Below are positions 53,447 to 62,003 of a DNA stretch of 64,000 nt, piece by piece. The notes below the pieces were generated by a model. That model made no database searches, had not been told where the DNA came from, and saw only the letters and a list, made by a program, of their open reading frames with translations. Every line of letters begins with the position of its first letter. Within the stretch, counting starts at the first letter, position 1. This stretch comes from Comamonas sp. JUb58. GTDB lineage: Bacteria; Pseudomonadota; Gammaproteobacteria; Burkholderiales; Burkholderiaceae_C. The position numbers and the translations under genes are program-made. The stretch covers positions 1 to 64,000 of the forward strand of contig NZ_SOAL01000015.1 in NCBI RefSeq assembly GCF_004364775.1. Reading direction: 5' to 3'.

Positions 53447-54696
53447 GGCTGGGCCTGCGCGCGGATGACCCACTGGTCGTTTTGCATCTGGGCCTGCAGG
53501 CCCTGGGCTTGCAGTTTCTGGCTGAAGGCATCAAAGCCATCGGTGGGCAGGCCGCGCAGGCGCAGCTCGCCGCCACTGTATTCGACCGTGCTGGGCACCG
53601 TGCCGGCGGGCAGGCTGGACAGCGCCTGGCCAGCGGCGGCCAACAGCGGTTCGGCATCTGACGGCGACAAGCCGCCCGAGGCCTGGCGCAGGTTGGCCAC
53701 TTCGCGCGCCATTTGCACGGGCGCATCGACCACGACTTGCACATTGGGGAAGGCCTTGGTCAAGGTGCTGCGCACCAGTGTGCCTTTGGCCTGCAGCTGC
53801 TGGCGCTCTTGCCAGGCCCAGATATTGGCACCCACGAGCGTAAGCACCACCAGGGCCAGCACGGCCCAGCGCGCCGGGCGCCATGCCGGGGCATGCAGCA
53901 CATCATTGAGGCCGCTGCCCAGGCGCCGCTGCAGGCGGTTGCGCCCGCTGTTGGCAAATTCGAGCTGTGCCAGGTCCCAGTCGCTGCGTGCGGCATCGCG
54001 CATGGTTTGTGCGGGGCTGTAGAGCTGCACCGGGCGCTGCAGCCAGTGCTCGGCAGTGCTGACCACGGCCGGCTCGGCATGCACGATGCTGTCGGGCCCG
54101 AGCGGGGGCAGCAGCGCTGCGCTCTCGCGCGAGACGGGCAGCACCAGCACCGCATCGGCGCTGTCGGTGCCAAACACTACGGCCTGCGCCAGCTCGGGGC
54201 TGCCGGTGACGAGGATCTGCGCGCCATCGGGTGCGGGCTCGCCCGGGGCATGGCTGGGCACCACACGGGCCACGGCGCGGCCTGCGGCTTCCAGAGCCTG
54301 CAGGTGGTCGCGCAGCCACTGGCGCGGGCAGCAAGCGATCCAGATCGGTTCTCCCTGGCCGGCGGCGCGGGTGTCGGGTTGCAAGGCGAAATGCAATTGG
54401 GCCGGGTCGTCCAGCAGGCGCTCTTCGAGCAGGCCTTCGAGCACGGCACGCAGCCGGGGCGAGCCTGGGCCTACGCCTTGGGGCAGGCTGACCCGTTGCC
54501 ACGACAGCATGGCCGCGGGCACCACGGCGACCACTTCACCGGCGCGGCCGGGTTGGGGCAGCAGGCCGGCGGTGGTGCTGCCTTGCTGGCCGATGGTCAC
54601 GCCATCGGGCGACAGGGCATAGCTGTAGCTCCAGGCCGAGCTGGGCCCTGTATCTGGCCCCGAGGCCAGCGGCAGTGAAATCAGTAATGTACTCAT
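53443..54696 (-). CDS. gspL: Type II secretion protein GspL
   Basis: A 417-residue bitopic protein that recruits GspE to the membrane. The N-terminal 250 or so residues form an actin-like cytoplasmic domain (AMLSWQRVSLPQGVGPGSPR, VEEaL-like LEGLLEERLLDDPAQLHFAL, PIWIACCPRQWLRDHLQALE). A helix (WAVLALVVLTLVGANIWAWQ) leads to the periplasmic domain. The family is divergent but position and topology are decisive. Confidence 0.9.
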   Translation of the reverse strand: MSTLLISLPLASGPDTGPSSAWSYSYALSPDGVTIGQQGSTTAGLLPQPGRAGEVVAVVPAAMLSWQRVSLPQGVGPGSPRLRAVLEGLLEERLLDDPAQLHFALQPDTRAAGQGEPIWIACCPRQWLRDHLQALEAAGRAVARVVPSHAPGEPAPDGAQILVTGSPELAQAVVFGTDSADAVLVLPVSRESAALLPPLGPDSIVHAEPAVVSTAEHWLQRPVQLYSPAQTMRDAARSDWDLAQLEFANSGRNRLQRRLGSGLNDVLHAPAWRPARWAVLALVVLTLVGANIWAWQERQQLQAKGTLVRSTLTKAFPNVQVVVDAPVQMAREVANLRQASGGLSPSDAEPLLAAAGQALSSLPAGTVPSTVEYSGGELRLRGLPTDGFDAFSQKLQAQGLQAQMQNDQWVIRAQAQP

Positions 54697-54768
54697 GAGC
54701 GTGTTGTGCGCTGCATTGTAGAGGGCTCGGCTTCACCAAACTGCAATACGTTTGTCATCATGTTCCTG

Positions 54769-55776
54769 TTAGCGCGCCGCCACGGGGTTCCCGCTGCCAT
54801 CGCCCATCAGGCTGGTGGCCAGCGCGGCCCCGCGCTCGCGCACCACGGTCGTTACATTCAGCCCCTGGCGGTAGACCAGGGATTTCTCCTGCACCACCAG
54901 GTCGTCAAAGCGCAGGCGCGCCCAGACTTCGAAATACACCGATTTGACATCGAGCAGTGCATTGGCATTGGTGAGCGCGGTGTTGTTGGGGAAGCGCTGT
55001 TGCAGCTCGGCAGTGCTCTCGAAAGCCTTGTTCAGTCGCAGCTGGGCGATTTGCTGGGCGGTTGCAAAATCCATGCCCTCCACGGCGGCCCAGATCACGG
55101 TGGCCGAGGCGGTGTTGACATTGACCTTGCTCTCCTGGGGCAGCAGCACCACATAGGGCTCCAGCTGGCTCAGCGTAGACGGCGACAGGCCCCACCAGGC
55201 GAGTTCCTTGTAGGTGCGGGGCAGCAGCGGCGCATTGGCGGCCTTGCCCTCGTTGCGCAGCGCGGCCAGCGCCTGCTGGCTGAGGACGGTCAGCTCGGCA
55301 CCGGGCAGGCCCAGGCGCTCGAACAGGCGCTGGAACTGGCGCAGCGCGACGCTGTTGATCTGGTTGTTGGCGACCAGGTTGCGGATATTGAGGCGTGCCT
55401 GGGCATCGACAATCGCACCCGACAAGAATGCCTGCGCGGCATCGATGCTGCTGTCGTCGGCATTGCTCTGGTTGTTGGAGGCCTGCAAAAAGGTGGACAG
55501 ACGCGCTTCGGCCAGTGGCACCGACCAGGGCTCGGACAGCGAATCGGGGCCGCCCACGCGCGCATCCTGGCGCAGCACCTGGCGCGAGAAATCCAGCCCG
55601 CCCAGCAGCAGCCAAGCGGCCTGCACGCGGGTGCGCTCGGCGCCTTCGACCTCCAGATTGCGCCACTGCTGCCAGACGGCGCTGGCGGCAATGGTGGCCA
55701 CCAGAGTGACGGTGAGCATGGCGGCCAGCAGTGCTGCGCCGCGCTGGCCGTGGCGGGGTAGGCGGAGCAGCTTCAT
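54769..55776 (-). CDS. gspK: Type II secretion minor pseudopilin GspK
   Basis: A 335-residue large minor pseudopilin. The leader is RHGQRG followed by AALLAAMLTVTLVATIAASA, without the Glu5 of other pseudopilins, as is normal for GspK. The globular part has the GspK alpha domain (SGAIVDAQARLNIRNLVANN, GLSPSTLSQLEPYVVLLPQE, VNVNTASATVIWAAVEGMD). The ATG at 55776 overlaps the gspJ stop by 4 bases. It caps the pseudopilus tip with GspI and GspJ. Confidence 0.92.
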   Translation of the reverse strand: MKLLRLPRHGQRGAALLAAMLTVTLVATIAASAVWQQWRNLEVEGAERTRVQAAWLLLGGLDFSRQVLRQDARVGGPDSLSEPWSVPLAEARLSTFLQASNNQSNADDSSIDAAQAFLSGAIVDAQARLNIRNLVANNQINSVALRQFQRLFERLGLPGAELTVLSQQALAALRNEGKAANAPLLPRTYKELAWWGLSPSTLSQLEPYVVLLPQESKVNVNTASATVIWAAVEGMDFATAQQIAQLRLNKAFESTAELQQRFPNNTALTNANALLDVKSVYFEVWARLRFDDLVVQEKSLVYRQGLNVTTVVRERGAALATSLMGDGSGNPVAAR

Positions 55777-56480
55777 GATTTGTTGCCCGACACGATGGGG
55801 TTGACCCAGTCGTTGGTGATGACGCCCGACAGTGCGCCGGGGGCGGGCAGCTCCAGGCTCAGGCGGATGCCATCGGGCAGCGCCACCGTGGTGGGGTTGT
55901 TGGCATCGGTCTGGGGATTGGCGCCCTGGCTGGACAGCGGGTTGCTCCAGCTGTTGCCCCGGAAATACAGCAGCTGCCAGCCGCTGAGGGGCATCAGCAC
56001 GGTTTGCTGCGGGCCGCCGTCGCCGGCATTGTTGGTCATGGCGCTGTTGGTGACCGCATGGGCGGCCATGTCCCAGGCCTGCTGCCACTGCTGCAGGTCA
56101 CGCACCGGCGAAGACTGCCAGCGCACCCAGTAGGCGCGGTTGCCCAGGCTGCGCTGGGCCCAGCTGACGACGCGCAGGCCTTGTTCGTTGATGTCGCTGC
56201 TGCGGCGCGTGAGCCGCAGCACACGGCCATCCCAGTCGATCGGGGTGGTGCCGGAGACGCGCTCGATGCCATTGAGGTCGGTGTTCCACTGCGACAGCGC
56301 GCCCTGCACCACCATGACCTCTTCGCTGTAGTCGCGGGCCTGCTGCTGGGCGCGCACCATGCCGTCGATGCCGCGCCAGCTGGCGATGGTCATCACCGCG
56401 AGGATGGAGATGGCGATCAGCAGCTCGATCAGGGTAAAGCCTCGGCTGCGCGGCTGGCTCCAACGGGGGAAGCGCTGCAT
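55773..56480 (-). CDS. gspJ: Type II secretion minor pseudopilin GspJ
   Basis: A 235-residue minor pseudopilin with the prepilin peptidase site RG|FTLIELLIAISILAVMTI, and the GspJ stretch RGIDGMVRAQQQARDYSEEV followed by VVQGALSQWNTDLNGIERVS. The start at 56480 shares one base with the gspI stop. It forms the tip complex with GspI and GspK. Confidence 0.93.
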   Translation of the reverse strand: MQRFPRWSQPRSRGFTLIELLIAISILAVMTIASWRGIDGMVRAQQQARDYSEEVMVVQGALSQWNTDLNGIERVSGTTPIDWDGRVLRLTRRSSDINEQGLRVVSWAQRSLGNRAYWVRWQSSPVRDLQQWQQAWDMAAHAVTNSAMTNNAGDGGPQQTVLMPLSGWQLLYFRGNSWSNPLSSQGANPQTDANNPTTVALPDGIRLSLELPAPGALSGVITNDWVNPIVSGNKS

Positions 56481-56848
56481 CAGTACCTCCCCACGATGGT
56501 GCTGAGGCGCAGCAAAGGCGCGCCGCCGGAGAACACATGGGCATCGATGCGGCGGAAATCCGGGTTGGGCGTGGCAAAGACGCCCACGCGCACATCAAAC
56601 ATGCGGCCGGCCTGCTCGCAGGCCACGCTGGTCGTGCCCAGGCCTGGCAACTGCTGCGAGAGGCGGGCGGCGATCAGCTGGTTCTCGGCACAGATCTGCG
56701 CGAGCATCACATCGCTTTGGCGGCCTGCGGTCTGGGTCAGCGCGTTCATGGCCTTGCCGCCGGCGAGCAAGGCGATGGCGACGATGGCGAGCGCGACCAG
56801 CACCTCGATCAGGGTGAAGCCGGAATGGGGCGAGGACTTGCTGGGCAC
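56480..56848 (-). CDS. gspI: Type II secretion minor pseudopilin GspI
   Basis: About 122 residues with the cleavage site SG|FTLIEVLVALAIVAIALLA and the GspI core (TQTAGRQSDVMLAQICAENQ). The start is uncertain: GTG at 56848 gives a short leader (MPSKSSPHSG) as usual for the family, while ATGs at 56905 and 56920 would overlap gspH by 35-50 bases. None has a clear ribosome site. I chose the GTG for the leader length. Confidence 0.85.
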   Translation of the reverse strand: MPSKSSPHSGFTLIEVLVALAIVAIALLAGGKAMNALTQTAGRQSDVMLAQICAENQLIAARLSQQLPGLGTTSVACEQAGRMFDVRVGVFATPNPDFRRIDAHVFSGGAPLLRLSTIVGRY

Positions 56849-56870
56849 GCGGGGCTTGTCGGGAAAGGGT

Positions 56871-57314
56871 TCAGGGGGCCTGCAGCTCAAAGGGGCGCAC
56901 ACCATCGGTGGCCACGGCAATGCTGCCCGCGCTGCGGTTGGGGTAGGCCAGCACCACCGTCTGGGGGCCGATCAGTGCCTCGGGCCCCAGGATGATATCG
57001 CCACTGCTGCGCACCGCCACCGGCGGGTGCAGCCAGGCGCCCTGGCGGGTGCCGCCTTGCAGGCCTTCAATCACAAAGCCCTGGCTGTCCGCCCGCCAGC
57101 GCACCGGCTGGCCGCTGGCGCGGGACTGGGCCCGGGCGGCCTCCAACTGCGCGGCCAGGCGCTGGCCTTCGCGCTGGAGCTGGTCCTGGCTGTTGTCGCC
57201 CATCGCAAACACCACGCCGGCACTGGCCAGCGCCATCAAGGTGATGACGACCAGCAGCTCCATCAAGGTAAAGCCGCGCTGGCGGCGCGGCTGGAGGGGA
57301 TGTGGAAAGGGCAT
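56871..57314 (-). CDS. gspH: Type II secretion minor pseudopilin GspH
   Basis: A 147-residue pseudopilin with leader MPFPHPLQPRRQRG and helix FTLMELLVVITLMALASAGV. The body carries the GspH/FimT-type REGQRLAAQLEAARAQSRAS and QPVRWRADSQGFVIEGL. It lies between gspG and gspI in the same direction, 63 bases after gspG. Confidence 0.92.
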   Translation of the reverse strand: MPFPHPLQPRRQRGFTLMELLVVITLMALASAGVVFAMGDNSQDQLQREGQRLAAQLEAARAQSRASGQPVRWRADSQGFVIEGLQGGTRQGAWLHPPVAVRSSGDIILGPEALIGPQTVVLAYPNRSAGSIAVATDGVRPFELQAP

Positions 57315-57377
57315 GGGGGCCGGAGAGCGGGGCAGCGGGAAAGGCAGAAAGCAGGGATCAGGCGGGCTTAGTGCCGC

Positions 57378-57836
57378 TTATTGCCAGCTGCCGATGTCGG
57401 CATTGTTGCCTTCACCGCCGGCCTGGCCATCCGCACCAAAGCTCATCACATCGACTTCGCCTTTGACGCCAGGGTTCAGGTACTGGTAAGGGTGGCCCCA
57501 GGGGTCATTGGGCAGCTTTTCCAGGTAGGGCTTCCAGTTCATCGGCGCAGGGCCGGTGGTGGGGCGGTTGATCAGCGCAGCCAGGCCTTGCTCGGCAGTG
57601 GGGTAGCGCTGGTTGTCCAAACGGTAGCGCTTGAGCGCGCCGCCGATGTTGGTGATATCGGTGCGCGCTGCGGTCACGCGTGCTTCGTCGGCAGCGCCAA
57701 TCACATTGGGCACGATCAGCGCGGCCAGCACGCCGATGATGACCAGCACCACCATCAGCTCGATCAGGGTAAAGCCGCGCTGGATGTTGGCTTGGATGCG
57801 GCGTGCAGCCGACTGCGGGCGGAAGGAAAACATCAT
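57378..57836 (-). CDS. gspG: Type II secretion major pseudopilin GspG
   Basis: A 152-residue major pseudopilin with cleavage at RG|FTLIELMVVLVIIGVLAALI. The calcium-binding C-terminal region is present (YLEKLPNDPWGHPYQYLNPG, MSFGADGQAGGEGNNADIGS with the acidic residues). The first gene of the minus-strand gsp operon, divergent from gspC with 62 bases between. Confidence 0.95.
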   Translation of the reverse strand: MMFSFRPQSAARRIQANIQRGFTLIELMVVLVIIGVLAALIVPNVIGAADEARVTAARTDITNIGGALKRYRLDNQRYPTAEQGLAALINRPTTGPAPMNWKPYLEKLPNDPWGHPYQYLNPGVKGEVDVMSFGADGQAGGEGNNADIGSWQ

Positions 57837-57898
57837 GCTCTCAGGTCAAAGGGGGTCAAAGTGATGAAACTGACATCTGGGTGCATCATAATCTGCGA

Positions 57899-58480
57899 AT
57901 GGTGACACTATCACGCAACCCCTGGTCTCCTCGGCTGGCGGCCGGCCTTTTATGGGCTGGCGCTGCGGCATTGGCGGTGTTCTGGGGGCTCAAGCTGTCG
58001 GCGCCGCGCCAGGTGCTGTCGGCCCCCCAGGCCGGTGGCCCAGCCCAGGTGCAGGTTGATGGCGCCGCGATGGCGCGCCTCTTTGGTGTGCAGGATGGCG
58101 CGCCTGTTGCCGCTCCTGCTGCCCCCACCCGCTGGCGCCTGCTGGGCGTGATGGTGGGCAAGGACAGTGGCGGTGGCGCTGCCGTCATCGCCGTGGATGA
58201 CCAGCCGGCCAAGGTGTTCCGCGTGGGCGCTACCGTCGCCGATGGCCTGGTGCTGCAGGCGCTGCGCAGCGATGCACCGCGCGCCGTGAGCCTGGGTGCT
58301 GGTGTCGATGGCCCGGCGGCTGTCACCATCAACCTGCCTGCCTTGCGTCCGGTGGATGTGGTGGCTGCACCGATTCCGGCCAATGCCGCGAATGCTGTAC
58401 CTGCAGCCCCGCAAGCTGCTGCGCCAGTGCCTGCGGCTGCGGCCAATGTGGACCGCAGCACGGGTTCGCTGCGCGACTGA
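57899..58480 (+). CDS. gspC: Type II secretion protein GspC (short form)
   Basis: A 193-residue inner-membrane protein with one helix (LAAGLLWAGAAALAVFWGLK) and a homology-region domain (MARLFGVQDGAP, WRLLGVMVGKDSGGGAAVIA, DDQPAKVFRVGATVADGLVL). The C-terminus is an Ala/Pro-rich tail with no PDZ domain, so it is a short GspC. It links the secretin N0 domain to the inner platform. It is divergent from gspG, unlike the classical gspC-first operon. I chose the ATG at 57899. Confidence 0.85.
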   Translation: MVTLSRNPWSPRLAAGLLWAGAAALAVFWGLKLSAPRQVLSAPQAGGPAQVQVDGAAMARLFGVQDGAPVAAPAAPTRWRLLGVMVGKDSGGGAAVIAVDDQPAKVFRVGATVADGLVLQALRSDAPRAVSLGAGVDGPAAVTINLPALRPVDVVAAPIPANAANAVPAAPQAAAPVPAAAANVDRSTGSLRD

Positions 58481-58526
58481 TCGCCTAGGCTTTACGTAAA
58501 AGTTTGTTGGGCGCTTGCAGTAGCGC

Positions 58527-59111
58527 TCACAGATCGCCGAACAGCGGCAATCGGAGCCATTCCCCATAAGCGAGTTTGACCGAAGGCCAGTCCTTGGCCA
58601 GCGGCAGCCTTTGGCCCCTGGTCAGCAGCCAATGCGCGCATTGCGCGACGCCAGCGTGGCTGATCCAGAGAACGGGCTGGCCGGTTTCCAGCGCCTGCTG
58701 GCGTGCGGCATCCAGCGCACGCGTGACGCGCGCCATCATCGTGGCCAGTGATTCACCGCCGCCTGGCGCATAGGCCATAAAGTCAGCTGTCCAGGCCTGC
58801 ATTTCTTCGCGCGCAATGCCGTCCCAGCGCTGGCCTTCCCAGGCTCCAAAGTCCATTTCTGCGAGATCGTTGCAGGCGCTTAGCTGGAATGCGGGTGCCT
58901 GTATCTGCAAGGCGGTGGCCAGTTGTGCGCAGCGCTGCAGCGGGGAGTGCCAGACGGTGCCGGCCGGCAGCGCTTCAGCCGCCCAGGCACTTTGCAGCGC
59001 TTGTGCGGCGGTGGCGGTGGCCTTGTCATCAGCGGCCATGTCAGTGCGGCCATAGCAGACGCCCGGCGCTACCAGCGGCTGGGCATGGCGCTGCAGCCAC
59101 AGCGCCGTCAT
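58527..59111 (-). CDS. cobC: Histidine phosphatase, alpha-ribazole phosphatase type
   Basis: A 194-residue histidine-acid-type phosphatase: LWLQRHAQPLVAPGVCYGRT (catalytic His9), HSPLQRCAQLATAL, LAEMDFGAWEGQRWDGIA and a second His in LWISHAGVAQCAHWLL. The ATG at 59111 overlaps the cobS stop by 4 bases, so the likely job is removing phosphate from alpha-ribazole 5'-phosphate in the last steps of cobalamin assembly. Sequence alone would only support a phosphoglycerate-mutase-like fold. Confidence 0.87.
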   Translation of the reverse strand: MTALWLQRHAQPLVAPGVCYGRTDMAADDKATATAAQALQSAWAAEALPAGTVWHSPLQRCAQLATALQIQAPAFQLSACNDLAEMDFGAWEGQRWDGIAREEMQAWTADFMAYAPGGGESLATMMARVTRALDAARQQALETGQPVLWISHAGVAQCAHWLLTRGQRLPLAKDWPSVKLAYGEWLRLPLFGDL

Positions 59112-59944
59112 GCCAGCACCTTGGTCAGCCAACCGCCAGCAGGGCCCAGCGACAGCGCTGCACCCAGGTAGAACGCTATCTCGCTGACCTGCTCGGCAGC
59201 GCCCAGGCCATCCCCGGTAAAGCCTTGCAGGCGGCGCTGCAGCCATTGGCGCATCCACAGCGCAGCGGCGGCGCTGAGCACCAGGGCGAGCAGCAGGACC
59301 ACCCAGCCCTGGGCCAGACCCAGCAGCAGGGCGGCGGGCAAGGACCAGGCCAGGCAGCAAGCCAGGCCTTTGCGGCTGATAAAGGCTGCCAGCGGCTTGC
59401 TTTTGGACGAGGCGCTGTCGCCCACATGGGGCAGGCTGCGCACCACAAACATGGGCCAGAGGCGGGCGATGACATGGGCGGCCACCAGGCTCGCCATGGC
59501 CAGCGACAGGCTGTGGTTGGCGAGCAGCGCGATCAGGGCGGTCTTGCTGAGCACGGCCAGCACCATGGCCATGGCGCCGTAGGCACCAATGCGCGAGTCC
59601 TTCATGATTTCCAGCGCGCGCTCACGCTGGTGGCTGCCGCCCAGGCCATCGACCACATCGCTCAAACCATCCTCATGGAAGCAGCCGGTGAGCAGCACGG
59701 TGGCCAAGGTGCTGAGCACGGCAGCGACCAGCGGGCTGTAGCTATTGCCAGATGGCAGCAGCAGGCTGCTGGCGGCCAGCACACCAGCGGCCACCAGGCC
59801 CACGATCCAGCCCACGCCGGGGAAGTGGCCAGCGCTGGCGCGCAGCATCTCGGGGCTGTAACCCACCCATTCGCCCAGCTTGCCGGTGACCGGAATGCGG
59901 GTGAAAAACTGCACCGCCAACAGAAAATGGCGCAAGGCTTGCAT
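59108..59944 (-). CDS. cobS: Adenosylcobinamide-GDP ribazoletransferase (cobalamin synthase)
   Basis: A 278-residue polytopic inner-membrane enzyme joining adenosylcobinamide-GDP and alpha-ribazole. Signature sequence: LAVQFFTRIPV at the start, then CFHEDGLSDVVDGLGG and the metal-site-like EIMKDSRIGAYGAMAMVLAV. Six or seven membrane segments are visible. Only cobS and cobC occur here; the other nucleotide-loop genes must be elsewhere. Confidence 0.94.
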   Translation of the reverse strand: MQALRHFLLAVQFFTRIPVTGKLGEWVGYSPEMLRASAGHFPGVGWIVGLVAAGVLAASSLLLPSGNSYSPLVAAVLSTLATVLLTGCFHEDGLSDVVDGLGGSHQRERALEIMKDSRIGAYGAMAMVLAVLSKTALIALLANHSLSLAMASLVAAHVIARLWPMFVVRSLPHVGDSASSKSKPLAAFISRKGLACCLAWSLPAALLLGLAQGWVVLLLALVLSAAAALWMRQWLQRRLQGFTGDGLGAAEQVSEIAFYLGAALSLGPAGGWLTKVLA

Positions 59945-59967
59945 GCTGCGGCTGGGGTGGTTGGGCT

Positions 59968-61536
59968 TTAGGCCTGCAGGAACAAGCGGTAGGCCGGGTT
60001 CTGGGTCTCTTCGATCCAGGGGTAGCCCAGGTTGTTCAAGAACTGCTCAAAGCTCTGCGAGTCTTCCTGGGGCACTTGCATGCCCACGAGGATGCGGCCG
60101 TAATCCGCGCCCTGGTTGCGGTAGTGGAAGAGGGAGATGTTCCAGTTCGGGGCCATCAGGCTCAGGAACTTGAACAGCGCGCCGGGCCGCTCGGGGAAGA
60201 TGAAGCGCAGCAGGCGCTCGTCTTGCGCTAGCTGCGAGCGCCCGCCCACCATGTGGCGCACATGCTCCTTGGCCAGCTCGTCAAAGGTCAGGTCCAGCGC
60301 TTCAAAGCCGTTCTTCTGGAAGTTGCGGCAGATCTTTTCCGACTCGCCCTTGCTGTTGGTCGAGATGCCGACAAAGACATGGGCGCGTCGGTCATCGCTG
60401 ATGCGGTAGTTGAACTCGGTCACGCTGCGTGCGCCACCGGGCAGGTTGCCGATGACTTCGCAGAAACGCTTGAAGCTGCCGCGCTCCTCAGGGATGGTGA
60501 CGGCAAACAGCGCTTCCTTTTCCTCGCCCACATCGGCCCGCTCGGCGACAAAGCGCAGGCGGTCGAAGTTCATGTTGGCGCCGCTCAGGATGGCGGCATA
60601 GGTCTCGCCCTTGGTCTTGTTCTTGGCCACATACTGCTTGATGCCGGCCACGGCCAGGGCGCCTGAGGGCTCGACGATGGAGCGGGTGTCGACAAAGATG
60701 TCCTTGATCGCGGCGCAGACGGCATCGGTGTCGACGGTGATGTATTCATCGACCAGGCCATGGGCGACGCGGAAGGTCTCTTCGCCCACCAGCTTGACGG
60801 CGGTGCCATCGGCAAACAGGCCCACATCGTTCAGCGCCACGCGCTTGCCTTCGCGGGCGGACTGGATCATTGCGTCCGAGTCGTTCATCTGCACGCCGAT
60901 GACCTTGATCTCGGGCCGCACCGCCTTGATGTAGTTGGCCACGCCGGCGATCAGGCCGCCGCCGCCAATGGCGACAAAGACCGCATTCAGCGGCGAGGAT
61001 CCGATTTTCTGCACCTGGCGCATGATCTCCATTGCGATCGTGCCCTGGCCGGCAATGACATCGGGGTCATCAAAGGGGTGGACAAAGGTCAGCCCCTGTT
61101 CCTGTTGCAGCTTGAGCGAGTGCTCATAGGCATCGCTGAAGCTTTCGCCGGTCAGTACCACTTCGCCCCCCAGGCCCTTGACCGCATCGACCTTGACCTG
61201 CGGCGTGGTGGTGGGCATCACGATCACGGCACGGGTGCCCATGCGGCTGGCCGACAACGCCACGCCCTGGGCGTGGTTGCCTGCCGAGGCACAAATCACG
61301 CCGGCCTTGAGCTGCTCGGCCGTCAGGTGGGCCATCTTGTTGTAGGCGCCGCGCAGCTTGAAGCTGAATACCGGCTGCTGGTCTTCACGCTTGAGCAGCA
61401 CCTTGTTGTGCAGGCGGCGGCTGAGGTTCTTGGCCGAGTCCAGGCTGGATTCAATGGCCACGTCATAGACACGCGCTGTGAGAATTTTCTTCAGGTAATC
61501 GGCCGGCGTCAGCGCGGCAGCAGTCTTGGAGGGCAT
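59968..61536 (-). CDS. ilvA: Threonine deaminase (biosynthetic)
   Basis: A 522-residue PLP enzyme converting threonine to 2-oxobutyrate, the first step to isoleucine. The PLP lysine is Lys60 in VFSFKLRGAYNK, with the glycine loop AIGGGGLIAGVANYIKAVRP. Two ACT-like regulatory domains fill the C-terminus (ALFAVTIPEERGSFKRFCEV, RLLRFIFPERPGALFKFLSL), so it is the Ile-inhibited, Val-activated biosynthetic form. I chose the ATG at 61536, the conserved start; 374 bases upstream begins a leader peptide with an attenuator, so it is probably also controlled by branched-chain aminoacyl-tRNA levels. Confidence 0.95.
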   Translation of the reverse strand: MPSKTAAALTPADYLKKILTARVYDVAIESSLDSAKNLSRRLHNKVLLKREDQQPVFSFKLRGAYNKMAHLTAEQLKAGVICASAGNHAQGVALSASRMGTRAVIVMPTTTPQVKVDAVKGLGGEVVLTGESFSDAYEHSLKLQQEQGLTFVHPFDDPDVIAGQGTIAMEIMRQVQKIGSSPLNAVFVAIGGGGLIAGVANYIKAVRPEIKVIGVQMNDSDAMIQSAREGKRVALNDVGLFADGTAVKLVGEETFRVAHGLVDEYITVDTDAVCAAIKDIFVDTRSIVEPSGALAVAGIKQYVAKNKTKGETYAAILSGANMNFDRLRFVAERADVGEEKEALFAVTIPEERGSFKRFCEVIGNLPGGARSVTEFNYRISDDRRAHVFVGISTNSKGESEKICRNFQKNGFEALDLTFDELAKEHVRHMVGGRSQLAQDERLLRFIFPERPGALFKFLSLMAPNWNISLFHYRNQGADYGRILVGMQVPQEDSQSFEQFLNNLGYPWIEETQNPAYRLFLQA

Positions 61537-61739
61537 AGGGATGCACGCTAGAGAAAAGAGGCAACGAGAAGGTAGCGCATGCGGATGGCGCGCCTGGTTG
61601 ATGCGCCAGCCAGCGGGGCATGCGCGGGTGGCGGCATGGGCGGGGGTGGCGAGCATCAGGTGATCGAGAGACCGATGCACTATAACCGCTGGCGTTCACT
61701 GGAGCGGACCGGCAGTGGATTTGCGCCGGAGGCGGGCAG

Positions 61740-61770
61740 AAAAAAAGCCCCTGATGTGAATCAGGGGCTT
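61740..61770 (-). terminator. Attenuator terminator upstream of ilvA
   Basis: On the minus strand an 11-bp perfect stem, AAGCCCCTGAT with ATCAGGGGCTT (61745-61770), around a 4-base loop, is followed by seven Ts (61746-61740). It lies 39 bases after the leader-peptide stop and 200 bases before ilvA. A second hairpin, CCACC/GGTGG (about 61776-61792), sits directly upstream of it, as in attenuators with alternative folds. Confidence 0.8.
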
Positions 61771-61808
61771 GAAACCACCATTGAGAGGTGGAGGAGACAA
61801 CTTGCAAG

Positions 61809-61910
61809 CTACATCCAGCAGTTTTGGCATCGCCTAGCTGTGGAGCAGCAGATGAGTCCAAGTATAGCGATGTTTCTGTTGCGATGCAGCAAAATAATGC
61901 CCGCAACCAT
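61809..61910 (-). CDS. ilvA leader peptide (branched-chain amino acid attenuator)
   Basis: A 33-codon open frame with a ribosome site (GGGGA, 6 bases before the ATG at 61910). It begins MVAGIILLHRNRNIAILGLI: five Ile, four Leu and one Val in the first 20 residues. The codons include rare-looking ATA, CTT and CTC. This is the composition of ilv leader peptides, where ribosome stalling at Ile/Leu/Val codons prevents the downstream terminator from forming. The stop is 39 bases before the terminator stem. The role is inferred from this arrangement. Confidence 0.75.
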   Translation of the reverse strand: MVAGIILLHRNRNIAILGLICCSTARRCQNCWM

Positions 61911-62003
61911 TTTTTTCCCCAATGCTGTTGATAGACAGCAACAAATAGCAGGGGTTAGGGCAGATCTGCCACACTTGTGGCGTCTGATTTTTGGAGAGTT
62001 GCA

